This document shows positions 31,035 through 39,369 of a DNA stretch of 64,000 nt, one piece after another. The first letter of the stretch is position 1. Every line of letters starts with the position of its first letter. The notes below the pieces were generated by a model. The model ran no database searches and was not told where the DNA came from. It saw only the letters and a list, made by a program, of their open reading frames with translations. Source of the DNA: Pseudoflavitalea rhizosphaerae (GTDB lineage Bacteria > Bacteroidota > Bacteroidia > Chitinophagales > Chitinophagaceae); contig NZ_RCSU01000001.1 in the NCBI RefSeq assembly GCF_003991355.1, positions 248,001-312,000 on the forward strand. Reading direction: 5' to 3'. Both the position numbers and the translations under genes were made by a program.

Positions 31035-33011
31035 ATGAAGGAACAACTTATTTTTGATCTCATGCAACACAAGAATTTGTACAGGACCTTCTTCCCACTC
31101 CGGACTCTGTTGACCGGCATAGCCATTATGCTGGTAATCTATTCTACCAAAGCACAATCCTCCGGCATTACAAGCCCCGACAAAGAAATAGCAGTAATAC
31201 TTCAGACCGCTGATGGAAAAATAACCTGGCAGGCATCGCATCACAATAAACTGGTCATTCATCCTTCAGCGCTTGGCCTGTCCATTACTCCGGATGCCCC
31301 TGCTGGGGCATGGCGGTTTGACAGCAGTTCTGCAGTGACGGAGGTCAATGAAAAATATGAGTTGTTCACTGGCAAGAAAAGTCAAATCAATTATAAGGCA
31401 AACAAGAAGACATTCTATTACAGTGATACCTCAGGCAGGCCGCTACATATTATCTACCAGGTTTCCAATGACGGCATTGGATTCCGGTACTATATACCTG
31501 CCCATGATACAATACATATTTTTGATGAGCTCACTACTTTCACTTTCGATACCAGTACCCGCGCATTCCTGCAGCCCATGCAGACAGCCAAGACAGGTTT
31601 TGAAAGCACCAACCCGGCTTATGAAGACAATTACCGTCAAAATATTCCCGTAACCAGTGCATCACCTACGGGATGGGTCTATCCAGCACTCTTCAAACAA
31701 AACGATGATACCTGGGTCCTGATTTCAGAGGCAGCACTGGATGGAAAATATTGCGGCACACGCCTGAAGAATGAACAACTGTCCCCTGCATATAAAATAA
31801 CATTCCCGGACCCGCGTGAAACCATGGAAATTGATGGATTATTACCACGCTCTGCAGGATCTTTCTTTTCTCCCTGGCGCGTGATCACCATTGGCTCACT
31901 GAAGAACATTGTGGAATCAACACTTGGAACAGATCTTGCGCCTCCTGCTGCGCTTACTGATCACCGGTTTATTAAACCAGGAAAAGCATCCTGGAGCTGG
32001 ATAATGTCGAAGGATGATTCGATCGTTTATTCCGAGCAAAAAAGATACATTGATTTTGCAGCTGACATGAAATGGGAGTACTGCCTGATAGATGCCAACT
32101 GGGACAAGAATATCGGATATGACCGTATGAGGGAACTGGCAGCTTATGCAAATTCAAAAAAAGTGGGATTGTTATTATGGTATAATTCTGCTGGTAACTG
32201 GAATACAGTGAAGATGACACCCAAAGACAAATTATTGACTTCTCAAAGCAGGCGCGAAGAATTTACCCAGCTGAAAAGTATGGGCATTAAAGGTATTAAA
32301 GTTGATTTCTTCGGTGGAGATGGACGGTCTGTGATCCAATATTATATTGATATTTTGAATGATGCAGCTGAAGCAGGTTTGCTGGTCAATTTTCACGGCG
32401 CCACTTTGCCGCGCGGATGGAGCCGGACTTACCCGCACCTAGTGACAACAGAGGCGGTAAAGGGGTTTGAAATGATCACCTTTAACCAGCGCGATGCAGA
32501 CAATGAGGCCAATCATGCCGCTATGCTCCCATTCACCAGGAATGTTTTCGATCCTATGGATTTTACGCCCACTAATCTGTATAAGATCCAATCTCATGTT
32601 CAACGGAAAACCACCGGCGCCTTTGAGCTGGCAACATCAGTAATTTATTTATCCGGCATTCAGCATATTGCAGAGTCGCCTGCAGGTATGAGCCAGGTGC
32701 CGTTAATGGTCAAGCGATTCATGCAACAGCTTCCTGACCGTTGGGAAGAGGTACGGTTCCTGGAAGGCTATCCGGGTAAATACATCGTTATTGCACGAAG
32801 GGCGGGGAAGAAATGGTATATCGCCGGCATCAATGGTGAAAATACTCCAAGAAAAGTGCAGTTCAATCTGTCATCATTTAAATCAGGCAAAGCAACCTGT
32901 ATCAAGGATGGAAGCACAAAAATGGATTTCGCAACTGTAACACTGAACCCTGCTGCGCTTACCAGCCTGGAGATGCAGGGCGCAGGAGGTTTTGTTATTG
33001 TGCTGGAGTAG
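31035..33011 (+). CDS. Glycoside hydrolase family 97 enzyme, retaining-type
   Basis: 658 residues (649 if the second ATG at 31062 is used; both precede a signal peptide ending STKAQ). N-terminal beta-sandwich (about 45-300), catalytic TIM barrel (about 310-560), C-terminal beta domain. The motif GIKVDFFGGDG (Asp about 424) holds the Asp that acts as nucleophile in the retaining GH97 branch, and TTEAVKGFE supplies the acid/base Glu. Inverting SusB-like enzymes lack this Asp, so a retaining alpha-galactosidase-type or beta-L-arabinopyranosidase-type activity is more likely. Divergent from GH127 with a shared inverted repeat; its 3' end overlaps the convergent AraC-type gene by 17 bases. Confidence 0.92.
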   Translation: MKEQLIFDLMQHKNLYRTFFPLRTLLTGIAIMLVIYSTKAQSSGITSPDKEIAVILQTADGKITWQASHHNKLVIHPSALGLSITPDAPAGAWRFDSSSAVTEVNEKYELFTGKKSQINYKANKKTFYYSDTSGRPLHIIYQVSNDGIGFRYYIPAHDTIHIFDELTTFTFDTSTRAFLQPMQTAKTGFESTNPAYEDNYRQNIPVTSASPTGWVYPALFKQNDDTWVLISEAALDGKYCGTRLKNEQLSPAYKITFPDPRETMEIDGLLPRSAGSFFSPWRVITIGSLKNIVESTLGTDLAPPAALTDHRFIKPGKASWSWIMSKDDSIVYSEQKRYIDFAADMKWEYCLIDANWDKNIGYDRMRELAAYANSKKVGLLLWYNSAGNWNTVKMTPKDKLLTSQSRREEFTQLKSMGIKGIKVDFFGGDGRSVIQYYIDILNDAAEAGLLVNFHGATLPRGWSRTYPHLVTTEAVKGFEMITFNQRDADNEANHAAMLPFTRNVFDPMDFTPTNLYKIQSHVQRKTTGAFELATSVIYLSGIQHIAESPAGMSQVPLMVKRFMQQLPDRWEEVRFLEGYPGKYIVIARRAGKKWYIAGINGENTPRKVQFNLSSFKSGKATCIKDGSTKMDFATVTLNPAALTSLEMQGAGGFVIVLE

Positions 33012-33456
33012 TTTTCAGCGATGGAATGTGAGATTGATTGAGTACCATTTCCATTCGCTGGTAATTGCCAGGGGTTACCTTATATTGTTTAAGGAACATT
33101 TTTCCAAAACTGCTTTGAGTTGTATATCCAAGCATTCTGGCCACCTGGAATGCTCTGTACCTTCCTTCGGCCAGTAATTCAGCTGCCTTCTCCATTCTGG
33201 CCTCGTTGATCCATTCATTGGGAGTGAGACCCGTTACGCCTTTCAATTTTCTATAAAGCGTTGCACGGCTCATATGCATGAGTGTTGCCAGGTGTTTGAC
33301 ATCGTTCTTCTTGTTGTGGAACAGGGCAGATTTGCATTCATTCAGTTTGAGCAACAATTCTTTTTGCTCCTGACATGCAACAATATTAACCGGAAATTTA
33401 TTACGAACATTCAATTTACCAGCGGAGGGAGGAATGGTCATTACGTGGATACCCAT
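32995..33456 (-). CDS. Short AraC-type helix-turn-helix protein, possibly a remnant
   Basis: 153 residues containing a complete AraC-type DNA-binding domain at about 45-140 (HLATLMHMSRATLYRKLKG and ARMLGYTTQSSFGKMF) but no sensing domain. The first 40 residues look like linker. It may be a stand-alone DNA-binding protein or the surviving C-terminus of a hybrid sensor or larger AraC protein. A second reading frame starting at 33545 on the same strand (34 codons) overlaps its start, which would fit a frameshift. Its stop overlaps the GH97 3' end. Downstream DNA (toward 33,990) holds another gene remnant and a palindromic repeat, so the area seems to be decaying. Confidence 0.7.
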   Translation of the reverse strand: MGIHVMTIPPSAGKLNVRNKFPVNIVACQEQKELLLKLNECKSALFHNKKNDVKHLATLMHMSRATLYRKLKGVTGLTPNEWINEARMEKAAELLAEGRYRAFQVARMLGYTTQSSFGKMFLKQYKVTPGNYQRMEMVLNQSHIPSLKTTPAQ

Positions 33457-33684
33457 GTAAAAAATCGTTTTGAGGGCGCAAGCCGGCCCGGGTCTTTATC
33501 ATTGGATAACAGACTCAAAACTAATAGCTCCTCTTTTCCGGCCATGCTTCATTTGTGGGAATTACTGTCACAAATGTTAATGATCAGCCTACATGGGCAG
33601 CCTGCAGAGGGCGCCCGGCAAAAACAGCATACCAGTTTGCTGTGGGGTTGACTAAAAAGGTCAGACGCTGAATGTTGGGGAGCC

Positions 33685-33710
33685 CACTCGTTCGCCTCTG
33701 GCGAATGACT
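33685..33710. repeat. REP-like palindromic repeat unit
   Basis: Hairpin core TTCGCCTCTGGCGAA (33691-33705) in a 26-base unit that matches 23 of 26 positions of the unit at 63034-63059. The repeat lies in the non-coding stretch between the short AraC gene and the GNAT remnant. Confidence 0.6.
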
Positions 33711-33809
33711 GCCAACTCTCCGCCCTTTTTAATCAGCCCCGTATACACAGGATCACCCCCGATCCGCAGGTTACTGTTCTTCAGCACCCGCAATTCAACA
33801 ATCGGGTAT

Positions 33810-33986
33810 TTGAAAGTGAGCTCCGCAATTATAACACTGCTTGCAGATGATATGCCGGAGGCAACAAGAGAGAGTTCAGATGGACTGGTTTATATTGATG
33901 CGTTTCAAGCAATCAGCAAAGTTCCCAATCAACTCCTCGCTGTAGCTGAAGAAAATGGAAGGTTAGCCGGAACGCTGCAACCGTAA
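33810..33986 (+). pseudogene. GNAT N-acetyltransferase remnant (N-terminal part only)
   Basis: The frame encodes IITLLADDMPEATRESS, then a helix and LLAVAEENGRLAGTLQ, which is the first third of a GNAT acetyltransferase of the type that continues LTFIPGL after GTLQ. Here a stop follows two codons after TLQ and the rest, including the acetyl-CoA loop, is missing; the antiporter gene lies directly downstream. The start is uncertain: an ATG at 33672 in frame adds residues that derive from repeat DNA. Read as a 3'-truncated relic. The full gap 33457-33997 holds only this, the repeat unit and no other recognisable gene. Confidence 0.65.
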
Positions 33987-33997
33987 AAGTGAAAAAA

Positions 33998-35236
33998 TCA
34001 TTTCCCGAACTTCTTCACCACCCAGGGTAATGTCAAACCTTGCCCCAGCAAGGAAAGCAGCACAACGGCAATGGAAATGAAAATGATCTCATTCCGCATC
34101 GGGAAAGGTTCGCCGTTCTCCAGCGTGATGGGAAGGCCAAGCGCGATAGCCAGAGAAACGATCCCCCGCATCCCGGACCAGGTAATGATGAAACTGGTTT
34201 TGGAATCGAATAATGCTTCTTCACTGATATGGCGTTTACCCCGGAAACCCCTTTGCAGGTTGAATTGCTGCCAGTACACCCTGATCATCCGGATCAGCAG
34301 CGCTGCAAGCGCTATCACCAATGCATAACCGATAAACGGCCATACATGCGCCTCCTGCAACTGCTTCAATACAAGGGGGAACTCCAATCCGATCAATAAA
34401 AAGATCAGGCCATTGAGCAGGAAGATGATCACGTCCCAGAAATGTTTTGATTGAGCCTTGATCCTTTCAGGGAATTTTTCCCTGCTCAGTCTCGACATTC
34501 CCAATCCCAATACCACTACAGCAATCACACCCGATACATCAAGATGTTCGGCCAACAGGTAAGTGACGAAAGGCATCAATAGCATAAGGCTGATGATCAC
34601 CAGGTCATTGTTGCGGAAAAAACGCAGGGCGAACGACAATGTTTTCACCAGGACCAATCCAACCAGGAATCCTCCTCCCAATACAACCAGGAATTGCAGC
34701 AATGCCTTCCAGGTAACAAAAGCGATCCCGGTTACCGCAGCAACAGCAAATCGGTAGGCCACCAGAGCAGATGCATCGTTCACGAGGCTTTCACCTTCCA
34801 GGATGGTGACAGTTTTGTGTGGAAGGCCGAGTCCTTTGGTAATACCGATGGCTGCCACAGCATCCGTTGCAGATAGGATGGCGCCCAATACGAAAGCCAG
34901 TGGCCAGGTCATGCCCGGGATCATGTAATACGCCACAGCTGCAATACCTGCGGTGGTAATAAAAACCAAACCGATGGCAAGGGTACTGATGGTATTGATA
35001 TTTGTTTTGAAATCCTTGAAGGAAATATTGAAAGCCGCATCGTAAAGCAAGGGAGGGAGGAACAACAGCATGATGATTTCCGGGTTCAGGTCCAGGACCG
35101 GCATGGCGGGCACAAACCCGATCACGATCCCAACAACCAGCAGCATCACCGGCACGGCCACTTTGATCTTCTCAGCAAAACCCGATGCAACGATCATGAG
35201 GGCCATGATCAGCAGTATGACGGCATAGTTTTCCAT
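33998..35236 (-). CDS. Na+/H+ antiporter, CPA1 family
   Basis: 412-residue inner-membrane protein with about 12 transmembrane helices. The core motif LGAILSATDAVAA with its Asp, the LEGESLVNDASALVAYR segment and WSGMRGIVSLAIALG are hallmarks of CPA1/NhaP-type cation:proton antiporters. It would exchange Na+ or K+ for H+ in pH and salt homeostasis. There is no long cytoplasmic C-terminal domain. Single gene; upstream is the ankyrin gene on the same strand 101 bases away. Confidence 0.92.
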   Translation of the reverse strand: MENYAVILLIMALMIVASGFAEKIKVAVPVMLLVVGIVIGFVPAMPVLDLNPEIIMLLFLPPLLYDAAFNISFKDFKTNINTISTLAIGLVFITTAGIAAVAYYMIPGMTWPLAFVLGAILSATDAVAAIGITKGLGLPHKTVTILEGESLVNDASALVAYRFAVAAVTGIAFVTWKALLQFLVVLGGGFLVGLVLVKTLSFALRFFRNNDLVIISLMLLMPFVTYLLAEHLDVSGVIAVVVLGLGMSRLSREKFPERIKAQSKHFWDVIIFLLNGLIFLLIGLEFPLVLKQLQEAHVWPFIGYALVIALAALLIRMIRVYWQQFNLQRGFRGKRHISEEALFDSKTSFIITWSGMRGIVSLAIALGLPITLENGEPFPMRNEIIFISIAVVLLSLLGQGLTLPWVVKKFGK

Positions 35237-35337
35237 TCCTTTTTATTTAATCCAATATACTATTTCTGAATGACCATCTCCTTCCATGAACCCTGGTAAA
35301 GGAATATGCCGACAGCTTCAATTTAGATACCAGCAGC

Positions 35338-36969
35338 TCAATCCAACAGGAGCAGCACAATATCTTCATAGCCCATTCTTTCGGCCCAGGCAGCGGGTTG
35401 GGCCCATAGGATATGTTTGGGGGCAAATGCATCGGCGCCTTCCTGCAGAAGGAAAGCCACCATACTGCGCTGTCCTTTACGGGCGGCCCAGCCCATCGGC
35501 GTAGAGGAATAATCAGATTCAATGGCATTGATGCTGGCGCCGTATTCGAGACAGAGTGCTGCCAATTCGATATTACCTTCCGATGCTGCACGGTGAAGCG
35601 GTGTAATGCCCAGCCAGTCGGCATTATTGGGATTCAATCCATTCTTCATCAGCCACCTTGCAAAATTGACATTGGAGATACTTCCCAGCGGATGCTTTTT
35701 CAAGAGCTCAGGTTGATAACGAAGTAATAATTCAACAACCAGTTGATGTCCTTCTCCGATCGCCGCATCCAGTGCTTCCGGTGGCACATGTAATTGGGGG
35801 TTTGCCTGGAACACCTGCGACAACTCTTCCAGGTTATTGTAATAGCATAACAGTTCCACTGTTTGAGCTCCGCCGTACAGTGCAAGGAGGTTGATCAGCC
35901 CGGGAGGAGCGTTGCATGTTTTGGCGCGCGACATACAATTACCGGAAGACTCTACAGCCGCGTTTGGATCAGCACCATGTTCCAGCAGTAATTGAGCAAT
36001 CAGCCGGTGATGGCCTCCTATTGCAGCATGCAATGCGCCACCGCGCGGAGCTATATCGAGCTCGGGAAAATTAGGGTCAGCCCCTCTTTCGAGTAGCAAT
36101 TGAACGGTGGCCAGATGGCCTGCTCCTGCTGCATTCCGCAGCGCATAACCGGAATAGTAAGAAACATAATCAGGAAGTTTTTTGACGAGTGACGGGTCTG
36201 CATCAAGGAGTTCCCTGACGCGTCCGGCATCTCCGAATTTAGCCGCCACACTGAGATCATATGAGGCTCCGCATGCGATCAGGTAGCCTGCTACAACTTC
36301 GTGTCTTTGGATCGATTGCGGGGGAAGGTCGCGGTACCAGCTCCGGTAATGGTAATCGCCGTTTGTGAGATCGAGTGGACGCGCCCCATCCGGCCTTTGC
36401 GCGTTGATATCTGCACCTTGCTCCAATAGGTAGCGGATGAAGGATAACTGACGGGTAAGCACAGCCCAGTGAATAGCTTTGTTACCGAAAGAATCAGCGG
36501 CATTGATCAGTGAAGGTTGATTTTCGATCATTTTCTGCAGGGCAGTCAGATCCCCTTGTTTGATAGTGGATGACACGGTTTCAGCTTCAGGGCGTATGTC
36601 GTACAGCTCTAGTAAGAGTTTTTCAACGAAATCTGCCAAAACATGATTACCTCTCTCACGGGCAATCTCTGGCAAACGTCCGGGATTAGAAGGGGGTCTG
36701 GGTGTATTTTTCAGCAGGAATTCCACTAATTGCGGGTGATTTTCCCGGATAGCAAAATAGAGAGGAAAGTAATAATGATAAGAGCAGTGCAGTAATCCCG
36801 GTTCTTGTTTCAATAATTGTTTGACGTGATGAAGGTCTCCTGTGATGGCAGCGGTGAGCATTTGCCAAACACTGGTTCCTTTGCCCTGCCACCAGGGTTG
36901 CCATTCATCGGAAAGTAGGTCTTCCGGCTGACGCATTATCGAAATCCGGGGATCCTGTTGCTGATTCAT
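35338..36969 (-). CDS. Ankyrin-repeat protein
   Basis: 543 residues without a signal peptide or membrane segment, so probably cytoplasmic. Ankyrin repeats span most of its length, for example FGNKAIHWAVLTRQLSFIRY, RNAAGAGHLATVQLLLERG, LHAAIGGHHRLIAQLLLEHG and LHRAASEGNIELAALCLEYG; I count roughly ten repeats, with a break at about 300-370. These are protein-interaction scaffolds and no catalytic domain is visible. Function cannot be assigned. It has the same strand as the antiporter gene but a 101-base gap, so co-transcription is uncertain. Confidence 0.88.
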   Translation of the reverse strand: MNQQQDPRISIMRQPEDLLSDEWQPWWQGKGTSVWQMLTAAITGDLHHVKQLLKQEPGLLHCSYHYYFPLYFAIRENHPQLVEFLLKNTPRPPSNPGRLPEIARERGNHVLADFVEKLLLELYDIRPEAETVSSTIKQGDLTALQKMIENQPSLINAADSFGNKAIHWAVLTRQLSFIRYLLEQGADINAQRPDGARPLDLTNGDYHYRSWYRDLPPQSIQRHEVVAGYLIACGASYDLSVAAKFGDAGRVRELLDADPSLVKKLPDYVSYYSGYALRNAAGAGHLATVQLLLERGADPNFPELDIAPRGGALHAAIGGHHRLIAQLLLEHGADPNAAVESSGNCMSRAKTCNAPPGLINLLALYGGAQTVELLCYYNNLEELSQVFQANPQLHVPPEALDAAIGEGHQLVVELLLRYQPELLKKHPLGSISNVNFARWLMKNGLNPNNADWLGITPLHRAASEGNIELAALCLEYGASINAIESDYSSTPMGWAARKGQRSMVAFLLQEGADAFAPKHILWAQPAAWAERMGYEDIVLLLLD

Positions 36970-37564
36970 ACAAATTGATTGGGAATAAGGTCTTGCAATA
37001 ATTTACGAAAATCCGGGAAGAAAATACGGAAAGCGGCCTGGTATTTGGGTTTGAATGCGAATGGAGAATTTGATGCAGAGGGCCCAGGGCAAACAATCAT
37101 ATTATATTTTTTAAATATACCAAATAACCTTATCCAGATCCTGCGGTAATGCAATCGGGGAAGAATTTTTCGCATTCAGCCCATAACACCCCTTCTCTCA
37201 CAATTTTACAGGGAAAAAATTCGATTTAACCTTTCTATTTCCTTGATTCCAATCAATTTTTTTGAAAATTTTTATAAATTGGATAGTTAAAGAAATAAAT
37301 TGGAGTAATTTTTCAATGCTAAGTGTTAACCCCTATCCAAGGGGCACTTAATTTTGGTTACAAAAGGCTCAGTTCTATTCTCCCCTTTCCTATCTATGCG
37401 ACTATCAGTCACTTAGGCGTATTACCACGCAGTACAAAATTGGGAATATCTAATCTGGGCAATTTCCATATGCCAATAAGTTCTGTATACATTCTATGTA
37501 TTGGAATTAAGAAAAGTGCGAGAGCGGGATCAAACACTCAAACAGATTAAAGATATTCTCCGAT
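36970..37564. other. Non-coding region between ankyrin and MauE-like genes
   Basis: 595 AT-rich bases with divergent genes on either side, so it must contain both promoters. A short perfect palindrome, TTGATT-CC-AATCAA, is at 37243-37256, followed by a T run. No convincing coding sequence, RNA gene or TAnnTTTG promoter box was identified. Confidence 0.5.
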
Positions 37565-38011
37565 ATGAAAAAGAAGTTAGCACTGGAAGGCATCATCGCA
37601 TTATTGATATTGTTATATCTCTACACTGGTTTAACCCAGTTATTAGCATACAAATTTTTTCACGGGAATATTTACAACCAGCCGATTTTTCAATGGAGCA
37701 AACCGATATTGGTCTATCTCATTCCCGGGGCGCAGTTGCTGATTGCAGCAGGTTTGCTTTTTGAAAGAACGAGAAAGCTGGCATTATGGTCTTCACTGGG
37801 TTTACTGACAATGTTCACCGTTTATATCATCCTGATCATTTCGAATGCATTGGCAAGGGTGCCTTGCACCTGTGGGGGAGTTCTCAGCTCATTCACCTGG
37901 CCGCAGCACCTGATGTTCAATATATCCTTTATGATTTTGAATGCTGTTGCGCTGCTGCTGAGGAAGAAGTCGTTCAATGATAACGAGCGTGCACAAGTTG
38001 TGGCTTACTGA
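37565..38011 (+). CDS. MauE/DoxX-like redox-associated membrane protein
   Basis: 148 residues with four predicted transmembrane helices (about 7-25, 50-66, 75-95 and 110-130). It fits the MauE/DoxX-like family. Between helices 3 and 4 is VPCTCGG, two cysteines in a CxCGG arrangement at the membrane surface. MauE is needed for methylamine dehydrogenase maturation, whose subunits have many disulfides, and related proteins are linked to thiol redox or disulfide formation. Two small Cys-rich exported proteins are encoded directly downstream on the same strand, which makes an oxidation or maturation role attractive; that is inference. Confidence 0.8.
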   Translation: MKKKLALEGIIALLILLYLYTGLTQLLAYKFFHGNIYNQPIFQWSKPILVYLIPGAQLLIAAGLLFERTRKLALWSSLGLLTMFTVYIILIISNALARVPCTCGGVLSSFTWPQHLMFNISFMILNAVALLLRKKSFNDNERAQVVAY

Positions 38012-38372
38012 TCATTTCCAAATCATTCGGCCTGCCCACACCAACGCTATTCATTTCCTCCTGATCATTTTCATGGAGGCTTTCTATAACCATCATTTCA
38101 CGAACACCCCATGGCATCTGATTTTTTCAACGGATCAAGGCTAATCGTCCCTCCACTGCCTTACCTAATAAAACTTACCGGAGCAATCATTTCTTCGCAT
38201 AGCCATATCCGGCAATGGCGGAGATGAGTGTATTGCTAAAAAATAATCCCGGCAGGAAGCCAAAGGCTTTTTGCAGAGGCAAGTTCTTCCGGGCTGGAGA
38301 GGTTAAACCTGTTCCATCCAGTCAAGCACCGTAAAACAGGGCAAATAATTTTTTAAACTCAAAAACAATTTT
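38012..38372. other. Non-coding region before the first DUF6520-type gene
   Basis: 361 bases. No gene, terminator or palindrome of note was recognised. The last 40 bases are AT-rich and probably hold the promoter and leader of the small exported protein at 38373. Confidence 0.45.
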
Positions 38373-38630
38373 ATGAAAAAAATCAAAATGGTGTTGCTCG
38401 CGGTAGCTATCATTACAGCGGTTACTGGCTCTTTTGCAGCAAAGAAGAAATTTGACTGCTATAATCAAATACAGTATCATCAACCTACACCAGGTAATTA
38501 TACGCTTGCCGGGACTTGGGGAATTAACTTCTATTGTACCGGCGGAGCACCTGAAACATGTACATACATATTAAATCCTTTCACACAGCAATACGAAGCT
38601 TGCAGGGTTGGAATTTATACTCCTAATTAA
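38373..38630 (+). CDS. Small exported Cys-containing protein, DUF6520-like (copy 1)
   Basis: 85 residues. A basic signal peptide (1-22, ending SFAA) precedes a mature part of about 60 residues with four cysteines (FDCYN, FYCTGG, ETCTY, EACRV). The framework Cys ... (Y/F)xxAGxxGI(N/D)(F/Y)xC ... TCT(Y/F) is shared with the protein at 38841, so the two are paralogs. They resemble the DUF6520 family of small Bacteroidota exported proteins, which has no assigned function. The gene has its own terminator and lies downstream of a CxCGG membrane protein. Confidence 0.8.
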   Translation: MKKIKMVLLAVAIITAVTGSFAAKKKFDCYNQIQYHQPTPGNYTLAGTWGINFYCTGGAPETCTYILNPFTQQYEACRVGIYTPN

Positions 38631-38718
38631 TGGTAAAACTCGAAACAAAGCGTAAATAATTAATACCAGCTCAACATAAAAGGTTCTTATATCAAGGTAA
38701 AAATCTCAAACCACCCTC

Positions 38719-38747
38719 GGAGCCATTTGTAATAAATGGCTCCTTTA
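38719..38747 (+). terminator. Intrinsic terminator after DUF6520-like copy 1
   Basis: Perfect 10-base stem GGAGCCATTT (38719-38728) with AAATGGCTCC (38734-38743), 5-base loop, followed by TTTAG. It lies about 90 bases after the stop codon. Confidence 0.75.
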
Positions 38748-38840
38748 GTTCTAGTTTTGTCAATAGAATTCCACACGTATACCAAAAACGAAGCAGTCAC
38801 TATTCCGTACCTTCCCCAGTCATTAAACCAAATAAGTTCT

Positions 38841-39116
38841 ATGAAAATGATAAAAGCCGGTCTGTTGACAACGGTTATTGCTGCTTCTATAACAGCTTCG
38901 ATTGCCAGAATACCGCAACCCTATTGTGCTCAACAAGAACAGTTTTACAAAATGAGCACTCCATGGGGCTACTATTTCTATCCGGCCGGTAGGTTAGGTA
39001 TTGATTATATCTGTGAATATTCCCCTTCTACCACCTGCACTTTTTACAGGCCGGCTGGCTGTAATCAATTTATTCCCTGCCAGCAGGGACAGTTTATGCC
39101 CTGGTGCATATGGTAA
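38841..39116 (+). CDS. Small exported Cys-rich protein, DUF6520-like (copy 2)
   Basis: 91 residues from the ATG at 38841, where a signal peptide begins; an in-frame ATG at 38736 falls within the preceding terminator stem and is not credible. The mature part has six cysteines (PYCAQ, YICEY, TTCTFY, AGCNQ, IPCQQ, PWCIW) and shares its spacing pattern with copy 1, plus a Pro/Gln-rich tail ending in Trp-Cys-Ile-Trp. Probably periplasmic or surface-exposed and disulfide-bonded. Function unknown. Followed by a strong terminator and, convergently, by a SusC/SusD/FecR/sigma unit. Confidence 0.8.
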   Translation: MKMIKAGLLTTVIAASITASIARIPQPYCAQQEQFYKMSTPWGYYFYPAGRLGIDYICEYSPSTTCTFYRPAGCNQFIPCQQGQFMPWCIW

Positions 39117-39138
39117 GAAAATATGATCTCCCACATTC

Positions 39139-39166
39139 ATGCACCAGAAATCTGGTGCATTTTTAT
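39139..39166 (+). terminator. Intrinsic terminator after DUF6520-like copy 2
   Basis: Perfect 10-base stem ATGCACCAGA (39139-39148) and TCTGGTGCAT (39151-39160) followed by TTTTTATT. Confidence 0.85.
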
Positions 39167-39338
39167 TGATTAATATGAAGAAAAAGATATCCCCTTATGA
39201 CTATAGGATCATCTTTACTTCTCTTCACACACTTATACCGTACAGTCAACTCCACAAAATTTTTGGGATATTACAAAATGTCCTAAATTCATGTTTTCAT
39301 AGGATAAGGTTTAATGGTTAATGGTATTTGATTAGTAC

Positions 39339-39364
39339 AGTCCCCCCGCTTCTTCGGGGGGACT
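39339..39364. terminator. GC-rich hairpin between the convergent units
   Basis: AGTCCCCCCG (39339-39348) pairs perfectly with CGGGGGGACT (39355-39364), with a 6-base loop. It lies 6 bases beyond the SusD stop. No T run follows on the minus strand, so termination is possible but not certain. Confidence 0.5.
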
Positions 39365-39369
39365 TGCAT

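Noticed and set aside
33441-33545. 34-codon frame upstream of the short AraC gene
   Set aside because: Too short and without homology; noted only as possible frameshift evidence.
33584-33793. Minus-strand 69-codon frame across the repeat unit
   Set aside because: Starts at TTG, crosses the palindrome and has no recognisable domain; probably an accident of repeat DNA.
37976-38093. 38-codon minus-strand frame downstream of the MauE-like gene
   Set aside because: Overlaps the MauE-like 3' end, low complexity and no support.
39139-39321. 60-codon plus-strand frame after the second DUF6520-like gene
   Set aside because: Begins inside the terminator stem and has no signal peptide or family features.
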